Source: Nitrosospira briensis | GTDB taxonomy: Bacteria > Pseudomonadota > Gammaproteobacteria > Burkholderiales > Nitrosomonadaceae | Assembly (NCBI RefSeq): GCF_900115125.1 | Contig: NZ_FOVJ01000007.1 | Span: 62,001 to 126,000, forward strand | Direction of reading: 5' to 3' | Length of the DNA: 64,000 bases | In this document: positions 46,362-55,739 of the stretch, piece by piece | Numbering within the stretch: position 1 is the first letter of the stretch | Layout of the letters: each line of letters opens with the position of its first letter | Position numbers and translations under genes: made by a program | The notes under the pieces: model-generated | Seen by the model: the letters and a program-made list of their open reading frames with translations, nothing else | The model's database searches: none | What the model was told of the DNA's origin: nothing

Positions 46362-47967
46362 ATGGCGAAGGTGAAATTTACAGCGGGAAGGCTTCAAAGC
46401 TTTCAATGCCGACCGGGAACGGCGCAAGCCTTTCTTTGGTGCGAGGAAGTGCACGGGCTAGGGGTACGTGCAACGGCTAACTCGCCTCGAAAGCGTTACA
46501 TTTTCCAATCGAAGGTAAAAGGGCAATCAATCCGCGTCACAATCGGAGATGTAAGCGCTTGGAGCATTGCCAAGGCACAAGCGGAAGCGCGCCGCCTTCA
46601 AGTTCTTATTGACCAAGGGCAAGACCCTCGTCAAGTGGAAGCGGACAGGGAAGCGGCGGAAGAAGCCAAAGCCGCCGCAATGAAATCGGAGAAAGAAAGT
46701 CAATCTGTAACGGTCGTTGATGCGTGGAATGCCTATACGGCTGAGCGAAGGGCCTCAAAGAAAGACGGCAAACCGGAGTGGGGCGAAAGGCACCTCGGGC
46801 ATCTGCGATATTTTTTGCAGGAAGGGGGAGTAAAACGTACTCGCGGTTCGCCGACCGAACGAGCCGGAGGTAACCCGTCCAGGCATCCTGGTGCCTTTTA
46901 TGACAATGCGTCTTGCCGATATTGATGCGAGGGTGGTTGCAGCTTGGATAGAAAAAGAGGCCGCCCTTGCGCCTGCTACTACCGCCAAGGCGTTCAGCGT
47001 TCTCCGAGCCTTCCTTACTTGGTGCGTCAAGAAGAATGAATATTGCGGCGCAGTAAAGTCCAATCCCTGCCTGTCCGATGAGGTAAAAAAGCAGGTGCCC
47101 ATATCCAAAGTCAAGAAGAATGACAGTTTGAGGAAGGCACAAATTCAACCGTGGTTCGAAGCAGTTAGACGGATCGGAAACCCTGTTATCGCCGGATATT
47201 TACAAGCCCTGCTGCTAACTGGTGCGAGACGCAATGAGCTCGCGGCCTTGCGTTGGCAAGATGTGGATTTTCAGTGGAAAAGCTTAACCATCCGCGACAA
47301 GGTAGAAGGAGAGCGAGCAATTCCGCTAACGCCTTATGTTGAGCATTTGATATCAGCACTACCGCGCCGCAACGAATTCGTTTTTAGTAGTCCTACAGCA
47401 GCATCAGGAAGACTTGAGGAACCACGTAATCCTCACAACAAGGCGTTGAATACGGCTGCACTTCCCGCGCTTTCTCTGCACGGTTTGCGCAGGTCTTTTA
47501 GCACGTTGGCTGAATGGGTTGAGGTACCTGCCGGCATAGTTGCACAGATCATGGGGCATAAGCCTAGCGCCATCGCCGAAAAGCATTACATACAACGTGA
47601 GCTTGACTTGCTGCACTTGTGGCACGTGAAGATAGAGGCGTGGATTGTTTGGGACGAAGAGATTATAGCGCTGTCGGCCGATGACGCGCTGAGGGCGGAC
47701 AATGATTTGGATGAGCATGAAACTACACTGGTAGCTGGTGCAGTTGAATGGCTAAGAGAGCTTCTCGCTGACGGACCGGTCGCAAGCAACGACGTCAAGC
47801 TGGAGGCAAAGGAAGCGGGGTATTCCTTGGCAACACTCCGCCGAGCGCAAGCAATACTGAAGATCAAGCCGCACCGTGGTCCAGGGGTTTGCGGGGGGAT
47901 CAATTGGTATTGGGGGATGCCGGGGGGCAACAAGCAAGCGTCAAATGAACTGAAGACGGAGGACTAG
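46362..47967 (+). pseudogene. Tyrosine integrase with RepA-helicase-like C-terminal tail, one frameshift
   Basis: It starts MAKVKFTAGRLQSFQC at 46362 with the DUF4102-like arm-binding domain of P4-type integrases. Near 46870 a one-base shift is needed to pass from GSPTERAG to VTRPGILVPFMTM; after it the frame is open to 47967. The catalytic residues are present: Arg in LTGARRNELAALRW, His-x-x-Arg in LHGLRRSF, His in IMGHKPSAIAEKHYIQ and the Tyr in that same string. After the normal integrase end (HLWHVKIEAWIV) about 100 extra residues follow (AVEWLRELLADGPVASNDVK, YSLATLRRAQAILKIK, NWYWGMPGG), which look like the winged-helix end of phage/plasmid RepA/AAA_25-type helicases. It lies next to the att copy of its element. 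It is probably inactive unless frameshifting rescues it. Confidence 0.85.
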
Positions 47968-48710
47968 TAAACGCTCAGGCCCGCTCAACTTGCTCAGACA
48001 AGTTGCTCACTGAGCAACTTGCCTAAGCCGATGAAACATAATGGACGAAGCTAAGTTGCTCAAGCTGCCCTTGATTCGACTGGTTGCGCAGCTTGCACAA
48101 CGACCCATGAGCACGTTGAGCAGCTTGGGTGAAACCTGCATGGATAAAAGGTTTGCCGAAGATGCTCACTGAGCAACTTGGGTGAGCAAGTTGCGACGAC
48201 GAAGCTGACAAACCAAGCCAGAGGCGCTTAACAAGCGCTTAGCATTCAAATTGCGCCTCACAAACACCCCTTCCATCGTGTCCATGTTGCAACCTCTTGT
48301 GCCTGGGCGGGACGGGCGGTAAGCTGAGGCTGTGCTGGGCTATGAGTTGCGACAGAGGTAGGGCGGGTCAAAACTCCACGACGATGAGGTGGAACCCGAT
48401 TGCTTAGCCTAAAAATGATGCGCGCGAAATTGGCGGGGGGGTCTACTACACTTGGCCCACCCTAGATTCAGAGTAGTGTAAATTTAGTGTTGGTAACAGC
48501 TGTACGAGAGACTGGGATGGAATTTAAACCTCAACTATTTGAGGATCCTCCACCAGATGCAGGACGCGGAAATTGCTGGAGTAGTTCCAGTTGTACCCCA
48601 AGGGGACTCCGAGACATAAACCGGGTTGAATGCCGATCTCCGTTGCAGCGTGGAGGTTGACTCACTCTAAACACACCGACCCGGCAAATAAGGGCATCGG
48701 AGGCAAACGA
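47968..48710. other. 743-base gene-free region after the integrase
   Basis: It holds the iteron-like cluster in its first 230 bases. A 47-codon frame at 48517 (MEFKPQLFEDPPPDAGRG) has no recognised relative and is not called. The hsdM gene ends at its right edge, so the operon terminator should also be here, but I see no clear hairpin with a T-run. Confidence 0.5.
47983..48194. repeat. Cluster of GAGCAACTTG repeats, iteron-like
   Basis: At least six near copies of GAGCAACTTG or its complement occur within 210 bases. Two of them form a perfect 11-bp inverted repeat with a one-base centre (47999-48021: arms CAAGTTGCTCA and TGAGCAACTTG). Others are at 47983-47996, 48052-48061, and a GAGCAACTTG then GAGCAAGTTG pair at 48171-48193. 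Such clusters are typical of plasmid-like replication origins or of multi-site operators. Confidence 0.7.
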
Positions 48711-50318
48711 TTACGGTAACAGGGGCAATCCCAAGTCCTTGAGGAAGGTGTTGTGCTTCTCGGCGACCGCCTTGATTTTCTTGTCCAGCGAGACGAGCTC
48801 CAAATGTACAGCCGCGAGATCAATTTCGTCTTCGGCTTCTGCGGTGCTGACGTAGCGCGAAATATTCAGGTTGAAATCGTTCTTCTCGATTTCTTCCATG
48901 CTCACCCGCCGCGAGTAACGTACCTCTTCCTTACGGTATTGGTAGGTGCCGATGATCTTGTCGATGTGCTCAGGCAACAACTGGTTCTGTCGCTTGCCCT
49001 TCTCGTAGTGCTCCGATGCATTGATGAAGAGTAAATCATCCGGCTTCTTGCATTTCTTCAGCACTAGGATGCACACCGGGATGCCGGTGGAGAAAAATAA
49101 GTTTGTGGGCAGCCCGATCACGCTGTCAACATGGCAGTCCTTGAGCAGCTTGGTACGTATGCGCGCCTCGGCACCGCCCCGGAACAGCACGCCGTATGGC
49201 AGGATAATCGCCATCACCCCATCCTGCTTCAGGAAATGGAATCCGTGCAGCAGGAAGGCAAAGTCCGCCGCTGATCTGGGCGCCAGACCATAGTTCTTGA
49301 AGCGGACGTCCTCACCCATTGCCTCAGAAGACTCCCAGCGATAGCTGAAAGGCGGGTTCGCCACCACCGCGTCGAATGTCGGCATCTTGGCCGGGTTCGT
49401 CTCGCGCAGCATGTCCCACTCGTTGAGCAGGGTGTCACCGTGGAAGATTTCGAACTCCGAGTCCTTCACACCGTGAAGCAACATGTTCATGCGGGCTAGG
49501 TTGTAGGTCGTGATGTTCTTTTCCTGGCCGTAAATCTTGCCGATACCGTCTGGCCCCATTCGGTGGCGTACGTTCAAGAGCAGTGAGCCCGAGCCGCAGG
49601 CAAAGTCCATGACGCTGTCGAGATGGCGGCGTGGACCAGTGGCAGGTTCTTGCCCGTCCAGCGTGACGATGGCGGAAAGGATGCTGGAAATGGGTTGCGG
49701 CGTATAGAACTCGCCGGCCTTCTTGCCTGATCCCGCGGCGAATTGGCCGATCAGATATTCATAAGCGTCCCCTAAGGTGTCGCTATCGGTGGAAAACTGG
49801 GCGAGGCCCTTTGCAATTTCGCTGATGATCTTGCACAGGCGGACATTGCGATCAGGGTAGGTTTTGCCTAGCTTGTCGGACGCTAGATTAATTTCAGAGA
49901 ACAAGCCCCGGAAGGTACTGGCGAAGGACTCGGTCTCGATGTGATCAAATGCTTGTTGTAGCGTGTCCAGCAGATATTGGCTTTGCTCACGCGCCATCTG
50001 GACAATGCTACCCCACATGTACTGGGGTTTGATCACATAGTGCACCTTGCGGCGCATCTGTTTTTCGAACTCTGGTACATCCTCCAGATTGCTTTCATAC
50101 CAGAGTTGCAGCGGTGTGGATACTGAGCTATCGAGTTGTTGAGGGTAGTCCGGTCCTAACTCCTTCTTCGCGGCGACCTCGTAGTTGTCGGACAGATAGC
50201 GCAGGAACAAAAAGGCCAGCATATAGTCGCGGAAATCATCCGCGTTCATTGCGCCTCGCAGCTGGTCCGCAATAGCCCAGAGGATTCTACCCAATTTTTG
50301 CTTTCCAAATTCGGTCAC
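48711..50318 (-). CDS. hsdM: Type I restriction-modification methyltransferase subunit
   Basis: A 535-residue N6-adenine methyltransferase subunit of a type I system; with HsdS it modifies, and with HsdR restricts, DNA. It has the N-terminal helical domain (ADDFRDYMLAFLFLRYLSDN), the entry motif KKAGEFYTPQPIS, the SAM motif VMDFACGSGSLLLNV and the catalytic motif VANPPFSYRW (NPPF). Length is normal. Its start overlaps the stop of the upstream ATPase gene by 4 bases (ATGA), so it is the last gene of a tightly coupled operon read from hsdR. Confidence 0.95.
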   Translation of the reverse strand: MTEFGKQKLGRILWAIADQLRGAMNADDFRDYMLAFLFLRYLSDNYEVAAKKELGPDYPQQLDSSVSTPLQLWYESNLEDVPEFEKQMRRKVHYVIKPQYMWGSIVQMAREQSQYLLDTLQQAFDHIETESFASTFRGLFSEINLASDKLGKTYPDRNVRLCKIISEIAKGLAQFSTDSDTLGDAYEYLIGQFAAGSGKKAGEFYTPQPISSILSAIVTLDGQEPATGPRRHLDSVMDFACGSGSLLLNVRHRMGPDGIGKIYGQEKNITTYNLARMNMLLHGVKDSEFEIFHGDTLLNEWDMLRETNPAKMPTFDAVVANPPFSYRWESSEAMGEDVRFKNYGLAPRSAADFAFLLHGFHFLKQDGVMAIILPYGVLFRGGAEARIRTKLLKDCHVDSVIGLPTNLFFSTGIPVCILVLKKCKKPDDLLFINASEHYEKGKRQNQLLPEHIDKIIGTYQYRKEEVRYSRRVSMEEIEKNDFNLNISRYVSTAEAEDEIDLAAVHLELVSLDKKIKAVAEKHNTFLKDLGLPLLP

Positions 50319-51439
50319 GGGTTTTCTTCCTGTTTGGATTCATTCGCCAGCAATGCGGGGTTGAATGGGTAGAAATTAAGAAAGTCAGAAAGAACTTTCT
50401 CGAAGTACTCCTTATTTTCAGGAAGCATCTCCACAGGGTCGTAAAAGGAGTAATTTCCGTGGTTCATAATCTGAACCAGCCGCACGTAAAGGGTCTCATC
50501 TGGATCATGCGCCTCCTGCTTCGTGATACAGACAGAGAATTTCTCGTAGCCATGAAAGATGGAGGATTTTTCGAGCAGACTACGTAAAGCATTGAAGTGG
50601 TGCGTATATAGCTCCCCGGACTCCTTCGCTCGACAGACATCTTCCAACAACGCCAAATGATGAAAGAAGGGCGTATCGCCCGTGTAGGAGAGGTAATAAT
50701 TCCCTGTTTTTCGTGACCGTGAGAGATAGTGCGGGGAAAACTTTCTTCTGTCGATCACGCGGAGTTCATTCCACAGCACATTGAAGAACAATGGATGGTG
50801 CGTGGATATCCCTGTCTTGATTACATGATCCTTCCTAGCAAGAAACTTGGCCAAATGGTTGCCAACAGTGATAGCGTTATGCTCGTCCAGAGAGGAAATA
50901 GGATCGTCGATAACGATATACTTTACCCATTGATAGACCGCTGCCCCATCCATTGCCATCTGCATGATCGCAAGGAAGAAGCACCAGATGAACATCGTTT
51001 CCTCGCCGCGTGAGATCTTGATCGGACGATCTGGGTTGTCCCGGCAGTAAAAACGAACTACCCAACCCTCGGTATCGATCTGGAAATCAAAATCTGCATA
51101 TCGTGACAAAAGCGGGCGGATACGGTTATCCATATCCATCTCATCCAAGCCATCGAAAAATCGTGAACGTGCATTAAGTACTAGTTTTCGATCGTGATCG
51201 TTATCCAGGTCATTGTCCCAACTGAACAGATCCTCTGTGTAGGCATTGAAGTACAGGGTATCACGCGCTTCGTCCTGCCTCCCAAGGTCTTTGAACGCCA
51301 TCGACAGCTGGGTCTTGCCCACGCCGTTATAGGCATACAGCAATACGAAGCGCTTGCCGGAATCGGTATCAGCACCATCAAGCACAGTACGCAAGTATGT
51401 AGCCAGCGAGGGCAGGTCTGCAAAGGTGCAATTAATCAT
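50315..51439 (-). CDS. PrrC/RloC-like ATPase, candidate anticodon nuclease
   Basis: A 374-residue AAA/ABC-type ATPase between hsdS and hsdM. Walker A is GVGKTQLS (about 39-46), the signature-like segment is KISRGEETMFIW, Walker B is YIVIDDPISSLDEHN (about 174-188), and an H-loop STHHPLFFNVL follows. VIDDPISSLD and the short length match PrrC and the ATPase part of RloC. E. coli PrrC is a tRNA-Lys anticodon nuclease (about 396 residues) encoded inside a type Ic hsd operon and held silent by it. Its catalytic triad is Arg, Glu four residues later, and His about 36 later. Here R286 and E290 (LRSLLE) are followed by H327 (IMNHGNY), a similar layout. Context and motifs suggest a phage-triggered tRNA nuclease. 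The catalytic match is my inference. Overlaps both neighbours by 4 bases. Confidence 0.65.
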   Translation of the reverse strand: MINCTFADLPSLATYLRTVLDGADTDSGKRFVLLYAYNGVGKTQLSMAFKDLGRQDEARDTLYFNAYTEDLFSWDNDLDNDHDRKLVLNARSRFFDGLDEMDMDNRIRPLLSRYADFDFQIDTEGWVVRFYCRDNPDRPIKISRGEETMFIWCFFLAIMQMAMDGAAVYQWVKYIVIDDPISSLDEHNAITVGNHLAKFLARKDHVIKTGISTHHPLFFNVLWNELRVIDRRKFSPHYLSRSRKTGNYYLSYTGDTPFFHHLALLEDVCRAKESGELYTHHFNALRSLLEKSSIFHGYEKFSVCITKQEAHDPDETLYVRLVQIMNHGNYSFYDPVEMLPENKEYFEKVLSDFLNFYPFNPALLANESKQEENP

Positions 51440-52773
51440 GTTGCGTCTATATCCACTGTCGGAAACAGGCTCTGCATCAGACCCTGCTTGTGTTGTCGGA
51501 GCAAGGTGATCTTACGGATCTGTCTGGCGATCAGGTCGTCGAGGTACGCAAAACAGTCCGAAATCCTTAGCTGCTCAGCGCGGCCCGGGAAAGATATCGC
51601 AAGTTGTTTAATAGTGTCCGCATTCAAGTTTTTTACGCCGCTACCAGCTGCCAAGCTCTGGAAATAGACTTGGCTAGTGCTCGAGCAAAGCACGTAATAT
51701 AGAAATTCCGGGGAAACTTGCTCCCGAATGTCCGTGATTGCTAACCATCCATCGTGAATGCAGGAAACAATCTTGGAGATGTAGGGCCGACCAAAACTCA
51801 TCGAGTTGGAGAGAATAAGGTCACCAGGATGGATCTGCCTTGTGTTTCCAAGAGCAGCGGGAATGACCTTCTCCTCCGTTTTTTCAATGAATTTGGATTC
51901 CTTGTCAACATCGCCAATCTTTAACCAATTAAGGCCATCCTCCTCATGTGTTAAATAACTATCAATCGGACGCGGTGAACCACCTCGAACAACGGTCGAT
52001 TTCTCACCTAGTTTAGCAACAGCCCATCTCCCGGCATTTTGAAACTCGGGAAAACGCAGGCGGGGAACGGTTTCGCCCTCGCGGGGGAAAAGCTGCTGCA
52101 TCAGACCCTTTTTGTAGGTCTTGAGGGTGTCCAGTTTTTGGATTTCCCCCATGATCAGTTCGTCAATCGAAGATAAGCATCCGGCGATTCGTTGCTGCTC
52201 TGATAATCCGTTCCCATCCGCGTCGCTCGATGGCACGGGAACGAGCAAAGATGAATACTCTGTCCCGTTGATTCCAGGCTGTCCACTTCGCGCAGACGCC
52301 ACATCAACCCAACTCCAGTATTGATTTGTGGTAAGAAAGTTGGCTAGAAAGATAGAATTAACCTTCTTTGGTTCTGGCTTAATTCTTATCAGAAAACCTG
52401 CGAACACAAGTCTGCCATCTTCCTTTCTGTATCTATACGACTTGCCAACACTTGCTCCGGTGCGAGCGAGAACAATGTCACCCAGCTCTAGATAGTTATC
52501 ATCTATTGCAGCAATATCCACCGAAACTTTTGTCTTGGAGAGAAAACGACCGCCCTCGTTAATGTCGGTGATCCTGAAGTAAGTCGGAAGATTTTTTGAA
52601 TAGGGAACAGCTGGCGCATTCACCCCATATTCTGGATTTCGCGCCAACAAACTCCCCATTGGCACGGCCGTCCACCCCTCCCTATCCCGAAACTCAGGAA
52701 ACCGTAGCCGCGGCACCAGCGCCCACTTTTTGTTGTTCTCTTTGCTCATCGCGCTAGTGTCCTTATTGTTCAT
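51436..52773 (-). CDS. hsdS: Type I restriction-modification specificity subunit
   Basis: A 445-residue DNA-recognition subunit with two target-recognition domains. Each begins PRLRFPEF (residues about 18-25 and 237-244) and is followed by a conserved helix; the central and C-terminal repeats (LDTLKTYKKGLMQQLFP and ITLLRQHKQGLMQSLFP) are the coiled-coil spacers typical of HsdS. The target sequence cannot be predicted. It overlaps hsdR and the ATPase gene by 4 bases each, so all four genes are translated as a coupled unit. Confidence 0.95.
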   Translation of the reverse strand: MNNKDTSAMSKENNKKWALVPRLRFPEFRDREGWTAVPMGSLLARNPEYGVNAPAVPYSKNLPTYFRITDINEGGRFLSKTKVSVDIAAIDDNYLELGDIVLARTGASVGKSYRYRKEDGRLVFAGFLIRIKPEPKKVNSIFLANFLTTNQYWSWVDVASARSGQPGINGTEYSSLLVPVPSSDADGNGLSEQQRIAGCLSSIDELIMGEIQKLDTLKTYKKGLMQQLFPREGETVPRLRFPEFQNAGRWAVAKLGEKSTVVRGGSPRPIDSYLTHEEDGLNWLKIGDVDKESKFIEKTEEKVIPAALGNTRQIHPGDLILSNSMSFGRPYISKIVSCIHDGWLAITDIREQVSPEFLYYVLCSSTSQVYFQSLAAGSGVKNLNADTIKQLAISFPGRAEQLRISDCFAYLDDLIARQIRKITLLRQHKQGLMQSLFPTVDIDAT

Positions 52774-55739
52774 ACATACGCGCTCAGCCCCGAAATCTCG
52801 CGCCCTTGGGCGAGCTTATGCAGCAACGGCATCAGGTCTTCCACCAGCGCCAGTTCTTTCTGGGTACGTGCCTTCCATCCCAGTCCCAATGGAGCCATTA
52901 GCTCGCCCAGGGCTTCGCCATCGAAGATGCGGCGGCGTAACACTCCATCCACAAATGCTTGCAGCGCTTCTGCAGCCAGCCCGTGCCTAGCGGCAATATC
53001 GGTGAGTTCGCGGGATTTCTTCTCGTCCTTGAAACGCTCGTAACCGCCACGGATAGCGGCTTCATCCAGCGCTTCGCCCACCGGCAGTCCGCGAATGTAT
53101 TCGGCAATGTCCTCCCGCTCGTCGATGAATTTGGCGTCGGACTGGATCAGGCCGATGAGCTGCTCGCGGTTGAGGGTGAGCTTGCCGGGCTTCTGCTGGG
53201 TCATGCGGGCGATCAGCCCTATGATGTAGTCGTAGTCGATCACCGCCGAGGAAAAGAGCACGAACTCAAAATCAAGCTGCTGCACTTCGGACTTGGCTTG
53301 GTCACCTTGCTTGTCCTGCTGTTCCTTGAGCTGCTGGGCGGTTTCCAGGTACACGCCTTTGAATCCTTGTAGCTGGTCGGGCGGCGCGATCTGGTCTACC
53401 TGCGCTTTCTGCTCCTCGCTCAGGTCGGTGTACTGGTCAAGCTGGGTCTTGAGGCGCTGCACCTCCTTGAATAGGTTGACGAACAGACTGCGTGCGGCGT
53501 CACCCTTGAGGTTGGTCACTTCTTCCGGCGCGTTGGCCAGACCCTGAGATTGCATGAAGTCGGCTAGCTTCTGGGTGGCCGTTTGTAGGCTGTCGATTAC
53601 CTTTGGCGCCGATTCCACCAGCCAGATTTTGCGCGGGTTGTCGATCTTTTCGCCCGAGAAGAGCGTAATGGCCTCTTCCACGGGCTTTTGCTGCTGACGG
53701 AAGTCGAGGATGTTTCCATAGGGCTTGCTGTCATTGAGCACGCGGTTTGTGCGCGAGAAGGCCTGAATCAGCCCATGGTGCTTGAGATTTTTATCCACGT
53801 ACAAGGTGTTTAGGTACTTGGAGTCGAAGCCGGTGAGCAGCATGTCCACCACGATGGTGATGTCGGTCTTCTGAGCGTGCGGTAGATCCGTATTGGAATA
53901 CTGCTGATCCTTGAGGCGCTTTTGCACGTCTTGGTAGTACAAGTCGAACTCACTAATGCGATGGTTGGTGCCAAAGCGGATGTTGTAGTCGGCGATGATG
54001 CGGGTAAGCGCTGCCTTCTTGCCCTCCGGGTCCTGTTGGTTGTCTTGCTTTTCCTGCGGCAGGTCTTCCTGGATCTGCTGCACGTCCCTGTTGCCTTCGG
54101 CGGGTGGCGAGAACACGCAAGCAATGTTCAAGGGCTGAAAAGTTTCGTCTTCGGCCTGCTTTTTTTCCTGGATTGCCTCAAAGGCGTTGAAGTACTCGAT
54201 GGCGTCGTTGATGCCCGCAGTGGCTAGTACAGCGTTGAACTTGCGCCCGTTTGTGGCGGCATTGTGCTTGGCCAGGATGACCTCGATGACCTTGGCCTTG
54301 GCTAGCACTTTGCCGGGCTGGGGGGGATTCTTGCCCTCGGGCTTGAAGTAGTCCACATGGAAGCGTAGGACGTTTCGGTCTTCGATGGCGTGGGTGATGG
54401 TGTACTGGTGCAGGCAGCGCTGGAATAGGTCGTCCGTGGTGCGGCAGCTGGCCTGCTGGCCCTCGATCTGCACGGAACTGGCGTTGTTTTTGAAGATCGG
54501 CGTGCCGGTGAAGCCGAACAATTGGGCGTTGGGAAAGAACTCCTTGATGGCCTTGTGATTATCCCCGAATTGCGAGCGATGGCATTCGTCAAAGATGAAT
54601 ACCATGCGTTGGTTGCGAAGAGGCTTTAGGCGTTCCTTGTAGTTGCGCTTGTTGGTGCCATCAAGCGCCAGCCCCAGCTTCTGGATGGTGGTGACGATTA
54701 CCTTATCGGCATAGTCGTCGGACAGGAGCCGCCGCACCAACGTTTCGGTGTTGGTGTTCTCTTCAACGCAGCCTTCCTGGAAGCGGTTGAATTCCTCGCG
54801 CGTCTGGCGGTCCAGGTCTTTGCGATCCACGACGAACAGGCATTTGTCGATGTCCGGGTTGTCCTTGAGCAGAATGGAGGCCTTGAACGAGGTGAGAGTT
54901 TTGCCGCTACCAGTGGTGTGCCAGATGTAGCCGTTGCCGCAGTTCTGGTGGATGCAGTCCACGATGGCCTTGACGGCATAGATCTGGTAGGGCCGCATCA
55001 TAAGCAATTTCTGCTCGCTGGCGACCAGCACCATGTAGCGGCTGATCATCTGGCCCAGGGTGCATTTGGCCAGAAACTTCTCGGCGAAACCGTCCAGATA
55101 CGTGATCTTCTTGTTGTCCTCGCTCGCTAACTGGTAAACCGGTAAGAAGCGTTCGTCAGCATTGAAGCTGAAGTGGCGCGCGTTGTTGTTAGCGAAGTAC
55201 CAGGTATTGGTACGGTTACTGATGATGAAGAGCTGGATAAAGCACAGCAGCGTCTTGTCGTAACCGTTACCAAGGTCGCTTTTGTAATCGATGATCTGCT
55301 GCATGGCCCTGCGCGGGCTGACGGCCAGAGCCTTAAGCTCGATCTGCACCACCGGCACGCCATTGATTAGCAGCATCACGTCGTAACGGTGATGGCTGTT
55401 TTCGGTGTTGATGCGTAGTTGGTTGACCACCTCGAAATGGTTCTTGCACCAGTCGCGGATGTTGACGAGGGTGTAGTTCAACGGTGTGCCATCGTCGCGC
55501 TCGAAGCTGTTGATGTTGCGTAGCGTCTGGGCAGCATTATAGACGTCAGGCGTTATCACGCTATCAAGAAGGCGCTTGAACTCGCTGTCGGTCAGGCGAA
55601 CTCGGTTGAGATCCTCGAACTTTTCGCGGAAGTTTTTTTCCAGTGCAGCGCGGTCCCGGATGTCTGGACGAAGGGTGTACTTGAGATCGGCTAGCTTGAC
55701 GATGAAATCCTGCTCGATCTGATTTTCGGTCGTGGTCAT
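52770..55739 (-). CDS. hsdR: Type I restriction endonuclease/translocase subunit
   Basis: 989 residues from the ATG at 55739 (MTTTENQIEQDFIVKLADLK). The frame stays open for 42 more codons upstream, but the sequence there is not HsdR-like. The N-terminal nuclease domain has DVMLLINGVPVVQIELKA (PD-(D/E)XK D and ExK). The SF2 motor follows, with Walker A HTTGSGKT, DEAD-box FIFDECHRSQFG, and SAT-like FGFTGTPIF. The C-terminal helical part binds HsdM. It forms the cutting and translocating subunit of the complex. It is the first gene of the operon hsdR-hsdS-ATPase-hsdM. Confidence 0.95.
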   Translation of the reverse strand: MTTTENQIEQDFIVKLADLKYTLRPDIRDRAALEKNFREKFEDLNRVRLTDSEFKRLLDSVITPDVYNAAQTLRNINSFERDDGTPLNYTLVNIRDWCKNHFEVVNQLRINTENSHHRYDVMLLINGVPVVQIELKALAVSPRRAMQQIIDYKSDLGNGYDKTLLCFIQLFIISNRTNTWYFANNNARHFSFNADERFLPVYQLASEDNKKITYLDGFAEKFLAKCTLGQMISRYMVLVASEQKLLMMRPYQIYAVKAIVDCIHQNCGNGYIWHTTGSGKTLTSFKASILLKDNPDIDKCLFVVDRKDLDRQTREEFNRFQEGCVEENTNTETLVRRLLSDDYADKVIVTTIQKLGLALDGTNKRNYKERLKPLRNQRMVFIFDECHRSQFGDNHKAIKEFFPNAQLFGFTGTPIFKNNASSVQIEGQQASCRTTDDLFQRCLHQYTITHAIEDRNVLRFHVDYFKPEGKNPPQPGKVLAKAKVIEVILAKHNAATNGRKFNAVLATAGINDAIEYFNAFEAIQEKKQAEDETFQPLNIACVFSPPAEGNRDVQQIQEDLPQEKQDNQQDPEGKKAALTRIIADYNIRFGTNHRISEFDLYYQDVQKRLKDQQYSNTDLPHAQKTDITIVVDMLLTGFDSKYLNTLYVDKNLKHHGLIQAFSRTNRVLNDSKPYGNILDFRQQQKPVEEAITLFSGEKIDNPRKIWLVESAPKVIDSLQTATQKLADFMQSQGLANAPEEVTNLKGDAARSLFVNLFKEVQRLKTQLDQYTDLSEEQKAQVDQIAPPDQLQGFKGVYLETAQQLKEQQDKQGDQAKSEVQQLDFEFVLFSSAVIDYDYIIGLIARMTQQKPGKLTLNREQLIGLIQSDAKFIDEREDIAEYIRGLPVGEALDEAAIRGGYERFKDEKKSRELTDIAARHGLAAEALQAFVDGVLRRRIFDGEALGELMAPLGLGWKARTQKELALVEDLMPLLHKLAQGREISGLSAYV

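Noticed and set aside
47983-48194. CRISPR array
   Set aside because: The repeats are about 10 bases, irregularly spaced and in both orientations; there are no uniform spacers and no cas genes.
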